64,000 bases of DNA from Lentisphaerota bacterium (GTDB lineage Bacteria > Verrucomicrobiota > Lentisphaeria > Victivallales > Victivallaceae): positions 1 through 64,000 of the forward strand of contig SUWD01000008.1 in the NCBI GenBank assembly GCA_015061685.1, read 5' to 3'. Under the pieces are notes generated by a model. That model did no database searches, was not told the DNA's origin, and saw only the letters and a program-made list of their open reading frames with translations. Both the position numbers and the translations under genes were made by a program. Positions 28,101-35,634 of the stretch are shown here, in pieces (the stretch's first letter is position 1; every line of letters begins with the position of its first letter).

Positions 28101-29131
28101 CACAGTCACTTTTCGAACATTTTGGCCTGTTAGCAGACCCATATATGACATTAGTAGGCTATTTCAATTCTCTGCGAGAACTCGGAGGTATGCGGCGTTT
28201 GGCAGAGGACGACGTTCAAACTCGAGCGTTCCGTGTCGCAATGGCTACTGAAGTTAAACGCCCCGGTCTGATTCAACGCAGAGTAAGAAATGTTGATGAA
28301 TTGACCTCGCGTGTCAGTAACAAAGAAATTCCCAAGAAATTAGATCAATTGGAAATTAAATTTAAAACAGCATGGGGACGGGATGAAACCAGAGCAATGG
28401 ATGTTATCCTTGCAACTAATATGCTTTCTGTGGGGGTTGATGTAAATCGCCTTGGTGTAATGGCTGTAAATGGTCAGCCCAAAAACACCGCAGAATACAT
28501 TCAGGCTACCAGCCGTGTTGGTCGCTCTTTTCCCGGATTGGTGTGTACCGTGTTGACATGGTCGCGTCCAAGAGATTTCTCTCATTATGAAACTTTTGAA
28601 CATTATCATGCTACTTTCTATAAACATGTGGAAGCTCAATCAGTTACCCCATTTGCATCCCGTGCGTTGGATCGTGGACTCACTGGCACAATGGTAAGTA
28701 TGATTCGTTTGGGTGCAGAAAACTTCAGTCCCAATCTCGGAGCTTCAGAGTTAAAAGATTCCGGGGACCAAACTGTCCAAACAGTCAAAAACCATGTGGC
28801 AAACAGAGCTTGGAATGTTGATGGTAATTCCGGGACAAAAGATCTTACAGATGATATGGCGGCAGTCCGTATTGACCGTTGGGTAAAAGAAGCTAAAGTT
28901 CCCGGTCGACAGTTAGGGTATGAAAAAGCCAACAGGCAGGGAGATGTTATAAATCTGCTTAAAAAACCGGGTATTTCTGCATGGGATGAATTTACTGTCC
29001 CTATGTCAATGCGCGAAGTCGAACCGGGAATACGGCTGATTATGGATAAAACAACCCGTACTGATGATGAACCGGAATGGCAAATGCAAGTATTAAAGGA
29101 TGAAAATAATCAGAACGGAGGTGAACAATGA
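25166..29131 (+). CDS. drmA: DISARM helicase DrmA
   Basis: 1321 residues from the ATG behind GAGGATAA (an earlier in-frame ATG at 25151 lacks a ribosome site). It is a superfamily 2 helicase: Walker A FPTGGGKTE near residue 615, DEFH box (LIIQDEFHLISGPLG) near 864, ASTATVRK, and the C-terminal lobe signature ATNMLSVGVDVNRLG with QATSRVGR. An acidic linker (DDDSDEEPAD and EDDDAAIDTNNN) lies near 195-240, and CPWC plus later cysteines suggest a zinc site inside the helicase. DrmA works with DrmB as the DNA-binding core of DISARM. The stop overlaps the drmB start. Confidence 0.93.
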   Translation: MATNSANNSSPAPVAGEKKKELSAWIVFAKPEMFMLTLPVDGSVILPVLENGDALLFADRENKVATGVRRLYLIRNEEKKTILYFDRIVDFESPIPLDELQYTIPEAPAAVWKLEVPKLERALQIAKHPEFKALPEISPYDRNAQNYVRNLLQQAVVDDLLGPARGPEEEIVGMSVRDRYLVGKLAPKVPYDDGSSDSPFTDDDSDEEPADLVKVENKDHNDLSKSAGGAIDEDDDAAIDTNNNQSLVPSSLGFTFCIDASLPDLELTVSWGRYERADSEFAVNPKNGNPARCWKRIPSGGTTVLKLQEGRIKPFVIDKESEQVFIQGSVTRELPNHSRLVTLFLVNDQIRPDQNQDAAWIFQPELRVKSTEGKAIFVRKPFRDVNEVDEELKALNMIYRKKVEFAVGHGIAVHAIPSVDDYEKATEIHTVVMPEYEIPVTETPGSEPEDRPAMQQLFKDGLLDMRHLAELPKDELLAGLNILTDDYAEWINEQRHKAETAELQYYADSAQSAIEHCEEILDRLREGLQVIADNPLALDAFRFANRAMADQRVHSIYALSNRRNENKKLVDFDKPSNHSWRPFQLAFMLLSIPSLVDPAHIDRTNPLAAHADLLWFPTGGGKTEAYLGVAAFAMGIRRLQGELGGLDGSRGLSVIMRYTLRLLTIQQFQRATALICAMESIRSKEPKKWGETPFSIGLWVGQKTTPNTTEESHNAIEKEREHQYGISSTPAQLTTCPWCGAEIQPGREIVVDRECGQTHIYCGDPLGRCEFSRAKNEIGLPVVVVDDEIYHRPPTMLIATVDKFAMMAWKGAVRTLFGKVSQECPRHGLLWPDADCNGNHKKKGKYEATVVKAVKEIRPPDLIIQDEFHLISGPLGTMVGLYETAVDDLCSWQYEGKTIRPKIVASTATVRKAEKQINNVFLRNVSIFPAHGIDVEDNFFSVQRSIDKRCGRRYLGICAPGASRPAVLIRVYVALLTGAQSLFEHFGLLADPYMTLVGYFNSLRELGGMRRLAEDDVQTRAFRVAMATEVKRPGLIQRRVRNVDELTSRVSNKEIPKKLDQLEIKFKTAWGRDETRAMDVILATNMLSVGVDVNRLGVMAVNGQPKNTAEYIQATSRVGRSFPGLVCTVLTWSRPRDFSHYETFEHYHATFYKHVEAQSVTPFASRALDRGLTGTMVSMIRLGAENFSPNLGASELKDSGDQTVQTVKNHVANRAWNVDGNSGTKDLTDDMAAVRIDRWVKEAKVPGRQLGYEKANRQGDVINLLKKPGISAWDEFTVPMSMREVEPGIRLIMDKTTRTDDEPEWQMQVLKDENNQNGGEQ

Positions 29132-30972
29132 GTACTCCGAATTGTTTTGTCGGTCAGGTCAGACCGAGTCAGTTATTATGGACTTATGGACCGGGAGCAC
29201 TGATAGATCTCCCCAATCTTTCCGTCATTACTATGGGATTGGATTATTGGAAAAGAGAACGGTGCACCCCTATAAAAGAAGCAAGACTTTTGAATGAAGT
29301 ACGACGGGTTATCGGACCTCAAGTACAAGAGCTGCTTATGCCTCCAATACAAAAGGAGGAAATGGTTGATTTTCATTCTGCAGAAGCATTTGTCGGAGTT
29401 CCTGTAAAACCATTTCCCAGATGGCTGCGGTGTGTAAAATGTGGTCTTTTAGCCGAATATGACAGCGGCTTGTTTGAAATCAAGGAAAATTTGTATCGCC
29501 CGGAACAAACACATTTTGTCCATAAAAATTGTCAGCATGGTAAAAATATTGAAGCTGTTCCAGCACGTTTTCTCATCGCGTGCAGTCATGGACATATAGA
29601 CGATTTTCCGTGGCGTTGGTTTGTTCATGGTGGCCCGAGTGATTGTACCGGAACGCTGCATTTCTTTGAACGCGGAGCATCTTTGCAAACCGAAAATTTG
29701 TGGGTGAAATGTGATGGTTGCGGGGCTGCTCGATCTTTAGTTCACGCCTTTGGCAAGGAAGGGCAGGAAAACCTTCCCAGATGCAGAGGACGTCATCCTC
29801 ATCTGAGTAAATTTGATGAGTGTGAAGAAGTTCCTCGTGCTATTCTGCTTGGTGCAACCAATGGCTGGTTCCCTGTAACTTTATCTGTTCTGGCTATTCC
29901 CACGGAAGATAATAGTATTGCACAATTAGTAACCGATGGTTGGGACTATTTTAACGATTGTGAATCTGAAATTGAGTTAAAAGTTGTTTTGAAGACATTG
30001 ACAAAAACTCATGCATTGCCCGGAATTGAAAATTGGGATCCTGCAGTTGTATGGAAAGCTATTGAGGAGAAAAAAGCTTGTGCAGGAGAGCCAGTGGTTA
30101 TAAAAAGTGATGATGTAAAGATCCCGGAATGGAATGTTTTAATCGCACCGAATCCGCCAAAAGATTGGCCTCATTTTATGAGTACGCCAACTCCAGTGCC
30201 AAGGAAATTTGCAGACAAAATTTCCAATGTACTGTTGCTGAATCGATTGAGAAAAGTGAATGCTTTGGTCGGTTATACACGCATTGAAGCGGCGAATGAA
30301 TTTGCAGCTCCTGATGAGCAAGTCCCAAGAGCACCACTGGCTAAAAAAGCTCCGACATGGATTCCGGCGTGCGAAGTTCATGGCGAAGGAATTTTTATCA
30401 GATTTGATGAAGATGCATTGAAAAAATGGGAAAATCTGCCCGGAGTAAAACAACGGGATACTATGCTGAAAGCAGGGCATAACGGTTGGCGCATTGCTCA
30501 CAATCTTACTCCGGATGTCGGTTATCCCGGAATACGTTATGTATTATTACATACTATTGCTCATTTAATCATTCGGGAATTTTCTCTGGAATGCGGCTAT
30601 AACGCAGCCAGTATTCAAGAACGAATCTATGCCAGCAACGATAGCGATAATCCAATGGCAGGGATACTGCTCTATACTGCCGCCTCGGACTCTGATGGCA
30701 CATTAGGAGGCTTAGTAGATCTGGGGAAGGCTAATGAATTGGGACGTATCATGGAGCTGGCATTCAGACGGGCTGAAATATGTTCCTCTGACCCTTTGTG
30801 CGCCCAGCACGATCCGGCAGATGATCGATCTCTTCACGCTGCTGCTTGTCACGCTTGTGCTTTTGTTGCAGAAACATCATGCGAAGCTGGCAATAAATTT
30901 TTAGATAGAGCATTGGTTGTTAACACTTTTGATTGTGATACTGCTGCATTCTTTACTATTGGAGACAGGTAA
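29128..30972 (+). CDS. drmB: DISARM protein DrmB (DUF1998)
   Basis: 614 residues with the DrmB hallmarks: an N-terminal VGQVRPSQLLWTYGPGALIDLP, several cysteine pairs (RCVKCG, VKCDGCG), the ACSHGHIDDFPW segment, and a C-terminal DUF1998-type Cys/His cluster (SSDPLCAQHD, CHACAFVAETSCE). The start overlaps the drmA stop by 4 bp (ATGA) and the stop overlaps the drmC start (TAATG), so the three are translationally coupled. DrmB forms a complex with DrmA that senses and binds foreign DNA. Confidence 0.93.
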   Translation: MSTPNCFVGQVRPSQLLWTYGPGALIDLPNLSVITMGLDYWKRERCTPIKEARLLNEVRRVIGPQVQELLMPPIQKEEMVDFHSAEAFVGVPVKPFPRWLRCVKCGLLAEYDSGLFEIKENLYRPEQTHFVHKNCQHGKNIEAVPARFLIACSHGHIDDFPWRWFVHGGPSDCTGTLHFFERGASLQTENLWVKCDGCGAARSLVHAFGKEGQENLPRCRGRHPHLSKFDECEEVPRAILLGATNGWFPVTLSVLAIPTEDNSIAQLVTDGWDYFNDCESEIELKVVLKTLTKTHALPGIENWDPAVVWKAIEEKKACAGEPVVIKSDDVKIPEWNVLIAPNPPKDWPHFMSTPTPVPRKFADKISNVLLLNRLRKVNALVGYTRIEAANEFAAPDEQVPRAPLAKKAPTWIPACEVHGEGIFIRFDEDALKKWENLPGVKQRDTMLKAGHNGWRIAHNLTPDVGYPGIRYVLLHTIAHLIIREFSLECGYNAASIQERIYASNDSDNPMAGILLYTAASDSDGTLGGLVDLGKANELGRIMELAFRRAEICSSDPLCAQHDPADDRSLHAAACHACAFVAETSCEAGNKFLDRALVVNTFDCDTAAFFTIGDR

Positions 30973-31733
30973 TGACAGACTTATTCAACATTGTAGCAGA
31001 AATGGCATTTGAACTACCACCGGAACGTTTGGATTTTATTGCTGTCCAAGCCGAAAAGATGCAGACATCTATAAATATTTCCAAACTTAAAAAAGCTTGG
31101 GGTGTGAATACTGATTCTGCATTGTTTGAACGATTTTTTGCCAATGTTGAAAAAACACATATTTCTGGGGCCGAGCTTGCTACCGCAATACGAAGTGCAA
31201 CGGCGACATCTTGTTACAGTACAAAACAAGGGCAAGTTGAACTGCTATGGACTGGACCGGAAACATCAGCTGTTCCTTTGCGTTATACAGAGCAAGCTTT
31301 ATGCGAATTAATAAATGCTTCACAAAGGAAATTGTTTATTGTCAGTTTTGTAGCCTATAAAGCAGATGCAGTTATTAATGCGTTAAATAGTGCTATATTG
31401 AGAAATGTGGAAGTGAATTTCCTTTTGGAAAAATCAAAAAATTTTGGTGGTTCTGTTGATATAGATTCCATGCAGAACTTAAAAAATCAATTGCCCGGTG
31501 CTAAATTTTATACTTGGTTCACGAAAAATGGACCCAATTTAGCAGTTGTTCATGCAAAATGTGCAGTAGCTGATGATAAATTTGCTCTGATTACAAGTGC
31601 AAACTTAACTGGCAAGGCAATGAGCGATAATATGGAACTTGGTGTTATGTTGCGTAAAGGTAATTTACCACGACAATTACACAAACACTTCGAAGCTTTA
31701 ATTTCCGAAAAGATAATAATTGAGAACGCATAA
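30972..31733 (+). CDS. drmC: DISARM phospholipase D-family nuclease DrmC
   Basis: 253 residues. A single HKD motif, HAKCAVAD (His194-Lys196-Asp201), is followed by ITSANLTGKAMSDNMELGVM, as in PLD-superfamily nucleases that dimerise to form an active site. The N-terminal 100 residues are helical. Gene order and overlap with drmB identify it as DrmC, which is dispensable in some DISARM systems. Confidence 0.9.
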   Translation: MTDLFNIVAEMAFELPPERLDFIAVQAEKMQTSINISKLKKAWGVNTDSALFERFFANVEKTHISGAELATAIRSATATSCYSTKQGQVELLWTGPETSAVPLRYTEQALCELINASQRKLFIVSFVAYKADAVINALNSAILRNVEVNFLLEKSKNFGGSVDIDSMQNLKNQLPGAKFYTWFTKNGPNLAVVHAKCAVADDKFALITSANLTGKAMSDNMELGVMLRKGNLPRQLHKHFEALISEKIIIENA

Positions 31734-31751
31734 AACGAGGATTTATAGCAG

Positions 31752-33566
31752 ATGAATAACTCTCAAAAATATTTTATCGAACAGAAAACCATTGAGTTTG
31801 TTTTAGGTTCAATTAACAGCGGAGAAATTGCGATTCCGGAAATTCAGCGACCTTTTGTTTGGAAAGGTCGACAAGTCCGTGATTTGATAGACTCTCTTTA
31901 TAACGGATATCCTACTGGGTACCTCATTATTTGGCAAAATCCTGATGTCAAACTTAAAAATGGTGGGAGTTCTATGGGCAAGAAAATACTTATTGATGGA
32001 CAGCAACGGGTTACTGCGTTAATGACCGCAATAAGTGGGCGTCCTGTACTCAATGAAAATTATGAAGAAAAACAAATTGCAATTGCGTTTAATCCTTTAG
32101 CTGAATCTGACGATGAATGTTTTGCAGTAAAAACTCCAGCTCATGAAAAAAGTTCTTTTTGGATTCCGGATATTTCCGTTCTTTTCCGCTCCGATTTCAA
32201 GTTATTTGACTTTATGAAAGAGTATCTTGAAAAAAATCCTGGTATATCTCAAGAAGAACTTTACAATTCGATATACAATTTACAGCAAATAAAAAATTGT
32301 GCGATTGGAACTATTTTTCTGGCTTCTGATTTGGATATCAGTGAAGTTACGGAGATTTTTGTGCGTATCAACTCTCAGGGCAAACGGCTCAATGAAGCTG
32401 ACTTTGCGATGTCAAAAATCGCTGCTGATGAGCGTTTCGGCGGTAATATGCTCCGCAAAGCTATTGATTATTTCTGTCACTTGGCAGTTGATCCGGCATT
32501 TTATGGTCAGCTTTCCAGCAAAGACCACGAATTTATGGCATCTGAATATGCGGACAAGCTGAAATGGCTCAAAGATGATTATGAAAACATCTATGATCCG
32601 GACTACAATGATATGCTGCGTGTTTCCTTTATGCATCAATTCGGCAGAGGTAAACTCGGCGATCTGGTGAGCCTGCTTTCCGGACGCGACTTTATTGAGC
32701 GTACATTCAAAGAGGAAATTGCCCAGGAAAGTTTTGAAAAGTTGACCGCCGGGGTGATCAACTTTATGAATAAATACACCTTTGAGCAGTTTGTTCTGGC
32801 GATCAAATCTGCCGGATTCATCAATCCCAAACAGCTCAATTCCAAGATGACTTTGGACTTCGCTTATACGCTTTATCTGCTTTTGAACAGCGATAAAGAG
32901 TTCCCGAAAGTCGAAATCAAACCGTGCGTACAAAAGTGGTTTATTCTTTCAACATTGACCGGCAGATACATCGGTTCACCGGAATCCCAGATGGACCGCG
33001 ACCTCCGTGCGATTGCCGCCAAAGGCTTTATGGCGTTTTTCAAAGAAGTGGAAGAAGCGGAGCTTTCTGATACTTTCTGGGAAGTCGGTCTGGTTCAGAA
33101 TCTGGAAACTTCGGCAATTTCCAGTCCTTATTTCAACACCTTTATTGCAGCACAGGTACACGGCAGCGACCGTTCGTTGCTTTCCAACAGTGCCAAAGTT
33201 GCAGATCTGCTTTCGGCAGGCGATGTTCATCACATTTTTCCGAAAGAGTTTCTGAAAAAGAACGGTATTGATGACAAATCAATGTACAATCAGGTGGCGA
33301 ACTATGCGTATCTCGATACCGGTGTGAATATTTCCATCGGTAAGCAAACTCCGCAAGATTATTTTACTGCCGCATTGAACCAGTGTGCAACTAAAGAACT
33401 CAAAGTCGGCACGATCACAGAAAATGCCGCCTTGCGGGAGAATTTGGCAGTAAACTGTATTCCGGCAGATATTTTCACAATGACGGCAGACGATTACGAA
33501 AAATTCCTGAAAGAACGCCGGATTCTGATGGCAAAAAAGATCAAGGAATATTATAATAACCTTTGA
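31752..33566 (+). CDS. DUF262/HNH protein (GmrSD-like, type IV restriction)
   Basis: 604 residues. The N-terminal DUF262 (ParB-like NTPase fold) has IPEIQRPFVWKGRQVRDLIDSL, then LIDGQQRVTAL with the DGQQR motif at 82-86, and FVRINSQGKRLNEADF. The C-terminal third carries a DUF1524-like HNH element, DVHHIFPKEFL (from 491), followed by NYAYLD. GmrSD enzymes use NTP to cut glucosylated or otherwise modified cytosine DNA, so this would complement DISARM against modified phages. It follows drmC by 18 bp and may share its transcript. Confidence 0.85.
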   Translation: MNNSQKYFIEQKTIEFVLGSINSGEIAIPEIQRPFVWKGRQVRDLIDSLYNGYPTGYLIIWQNPDVKLKNGGSSMGKKILIDGQQRVTALMTAISGRPVLNENYEEKQIAIAFNPLAESDDECFAVKTPAHEKSSFWIPDISVLFRSDFKLFDFMKEYLEKNPGISQEELYNSIYNLQQIKNCAIGTIFLASDLDISEVTEIFVRINSQGKRLNEADFAMSKIAADERFGGNMLRKAIDYFCHLAVDPAFYGQLSSKDHEFMASEYADKLKWLKDDYENIYDPDYNDMLRVSFMHQFGRGKLGDLVSLLSGRDFIERTFKEEIAQESFEKLTAGVINFMNKYTFEQFVLAIKSAGFINPKQLNSKMTLDFAYTLYLLLNSDKEFPKVEIKPCVQKWFILSTLTGRYIGSPESQMDRDLRAIAAKGFMAFFKEVEEAELSDTFWEVGLVQNLETSAISSPYFNTFIAAQVHGSDRSLLSNSAKVADLLSAGDVHHIFPKEFLKKNGIDDKSMYNQVANYAYLDTGVNISIGKQTPQDYFTAALNQCATKELKVGTITENAALRENLAVNCIPADIFTMTADDYEKFLKERRILMAKKIKEYYNNL

Positions 33567-33577
33567 GGTGAATTTTT

Positions 33578-34444
33578 ATGGACACAAAAAGAATTCTTGA
33601 GCTTAAAAACAATTTTGATCAGATACTGAATTCTGTTGTTGAAGAAAATATCGAATATTGGCTTGCTCGTGATTTAATGCCGTATTTGGGATATTCGCGA
33701 TGGGAAAACTTTGAAACAGCAATCAAACGAGCGATGACAGCTTGTGACGGCTCTGGCATTGATGTAAACGATCAATTTCGTGAGGTCACGAAATTGATAG
33801 AGCATGGCAAAGGGGGGAAACGCGAAATCACTGATTATATGCTGACCCGTTATGCTTGTTATCTGATAGCTATGAATGGTGATCCGCGCAAAGAAGAGAT
33901 TGCTTTTGCTCAAAGTTACTTTGCTGTTCAAACTAGAAAAGTAGAAATTATTGAAGAACGCGTCAAATATATTGAACGCATGAACGCTCGTGAGCAATTG
34001 ACGGCTTCAGAAACACGGTTATCTAAAAATATTTATGAGAGAGGCGTTGATGATCAGGGTTTTGGTAGAATCCGTTCAATGGGAGATCGTGCTCTTTTCG
34101 GCATTCGTACTGCCGAAATGAAAGAACGACTCGGAATGAGTCAAAATCGTCCGTTGGCAGATTTTTTACCTGCCCTTACAATTGCTGCAAAAAATCTTGC
34201 CACAGAAATGACCAATTACAATGTCGAGCAAAAAGATCTTCAAGGCGAACGTTCAATTACAACTGAACATGTGCAAAATAATCGCAGTGTCAGGCAAATG
34301 CTGGGAGAACGTGGAATAAAACCAGAAGAATTACCACCTGCCGAGGATATCAAAAAATTGGAACGGCGTGTTAAATCAGCAGAGAAGAAAATTGCAATTG
34401 AAAGCGGAAAATTACCCAAGAAAAAAGAAGATGACTTATTTTAA
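33578..34444 (+). CDS. dinD: DNA-damage-inducible protein D-like
   Basis: 288 residues matching DinD across its length: YWLARDLMPYLGYSRWENFETAI, ITDYMLTRYACYLIAMNGDP, SYFAVQTRKVE, and the C-terminal GDRALFG plus RSVRQMLGERGIKPE segments with a charged tail. DinD is a BRO-N-type DNA-associated protein of unclear role, in E. coli part of the SOS regulon. It starts 11 bp after the previous gene behind GAGGTGA. No LexA-like box was seen inside the short gap, so it probably depends on upstream transcription here. Confidence 0.85.
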   Translation: MDTKRILELKNNFDQILNSVVEENIEYWLARDLMPYLGYSRWENFETAIKRAMTACDGSGIDVNDQFREVTKLIEHGKGGKREITDYMLTRYACYLIAMNGDPRKEEIAFAQSYFAVQTRKVEIIEERVKYIERMNAREQLTASETRLSKNIYERGVDDQGFGRIRSMGDRALFGIRTAEMKERLGMSQNRPLADFLPALTIAAKNLATEMTNYNVEQKDLQGERSITTEHVQNNRSVRQMLGERGIKPEELPPAEDIKKLERRVKSAEKKIAIESGKLPKKKEDDLF

Positions 34445-34490
34445 AACCTTTAATGGTCTTTCAAACAGGGTAACGCTTTTATAGGATGAT

Positions 34491-35606
34491 ATGATTTATA
34501 CGCTGAAAATTTATGATACGGAGCTGATGACTTTTGAGTTGACTCAAAAGCCGCTGGAAGGGTTCTGTTGTCATATTATCAGCGTAAATGAAGCAAAAAA
34601 GCATCTTTTGCCGCTTGGGATGGCAGTTGATGATGTCGGTGTTTTGAATTGGCTGAAAGCTCGTATTTTGCCTGCGAATCGGGCAAATTCTGATCGTATT
34701 CTTTCGGGTTATGGGCTTACTCACAATAACATTCCCGGGATTATTCAGCTTTGCAAGGGGCTTTCTTTGAATGACAGTTACTGGATTACTGATTCGGATT
34801 TCAAAGGAAAATTTGCAGACTACAACCTCTTTGAAAACAGTTTTTACAAGGCGTTGTCGCTGATCGCTTACGGCAGTGTGAAGCCCAGCGGGTTTTCCTC
34901 ATCTCCGGAGTTTACCACCAATGGAATGCTCCGCAAAGGGTGGCGCAGAATTGACGACAAAATCAAGCTGTACAAAGGTGGGACTTCCGGGGCGACCAAT
35001 ACCGGCAACGAGCCTTATTCGGAATTTTACGCCGCACAAATCGCAGAAGCGATGGGGATTGACCATGTTCCGTACACACTTTCCAAGTGGAAAGGCAGTC
35101 TTTGTTGCGTGTGCGAACTCTTTACCGATATTGACCACTCCTTTGTTCCGATGTGGCGGTTCTATAAAACAAAGAGTATCAAAGATGTTGCGGCGTATTT
35201 GCGTAATTTGGGCGAAGATTATTTCAATGCGTTTTGTGATATGATGATCTTTGATGCGTTGATTTACAACACCGACCGTCATTTGAACAACTTCGGTTTG
35301 ATGGTGAACAACAAGACCAATCAGCCTTACGCTTTTGCTCCGATTTTTGACAATGGGCTGTCGCTTTTCAACTTCGCTATGGCTGATGACTTTGCCGATC
35401 TTGAAACTTACGCAAAGAGCCGTTTGTCGGCGTTTGACGTGCCTTTCGATGAGATTGCCAAGGAATTCATTACCTCGCGCCAGAAGGGGCAATTACGCCG
35501 TTTACAGGCGTTCAAATTTACTCGTCACAGCCGTTACAATCTTCCTGCCGCAAGACTGAAAGCCTTGGAGCAATTCATACAGAAGCGTGCAAAAGTATTG
35601 TTATGA
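34491..35606 (+). CDS. HipA-like kinase-fold protein
   Basis: 371 residues. The central KLYKGGTSGATNTGNEPYSE region would hold the ATP lysine, NTDRHLNNFG (about 260-269) looks like the catalytic loop with Asp, and PIFDNGLSLF (about 284-293) contains the metal-binding Asp. This is the layout of HipA and phosphatidylinositol-kinase-like proteins. HipA kinases phosphorylate aminoacyl-tRNA synthetases and cause dormancy, usually with a HipB partner. No HipB-like gene is adjacent, so this may be a solitary regulator or a different kinase. No strong ribosome site is seen. Confidence 0.7.
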   Translation: MIYTLKIYDTELMTFELTQKPLEGFCCHIISVNEAKKHLLPLGMAVDDVGVLNWLKARILPANRANSDRILSGYGLTHNNIPGIIQLCKGLSLNDSYWITDSDFKGKFADYNLFENSFYKALSLIAYGSVKPSGFSSSPEFTTNGMLRKGWRRIDDKIKLYKGGTSGATNTGNEPYSEFYAAQIAEAMGIDHVPYTLSKWKGSLCCVCELFTDIDHSFVPMWRFYKTKSIKDVAAYLRNLGEDYFNAFCDMMIFDALIYNTDRHLNNFGLMVNNKTNQPYAFAPIFDNGLSLFNFAMADDFADLETYAKSRLSAFDVPFDEIAKEFITSRQKGQLRRLQAFKFTRHSRYNLPAARLKALEQFIQKRAKVLL

Positions 35607-35634
35607 TAGCAATCGTTGAAAATATGGTGTTTTA

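Noticed and set aside
34491-35606. Complete HipBA toxin-antitoxin module
   Set aside because: No HipB-like HTH gene lies next to the HipA-like gene, so only a kinase-fold protein can be supported.
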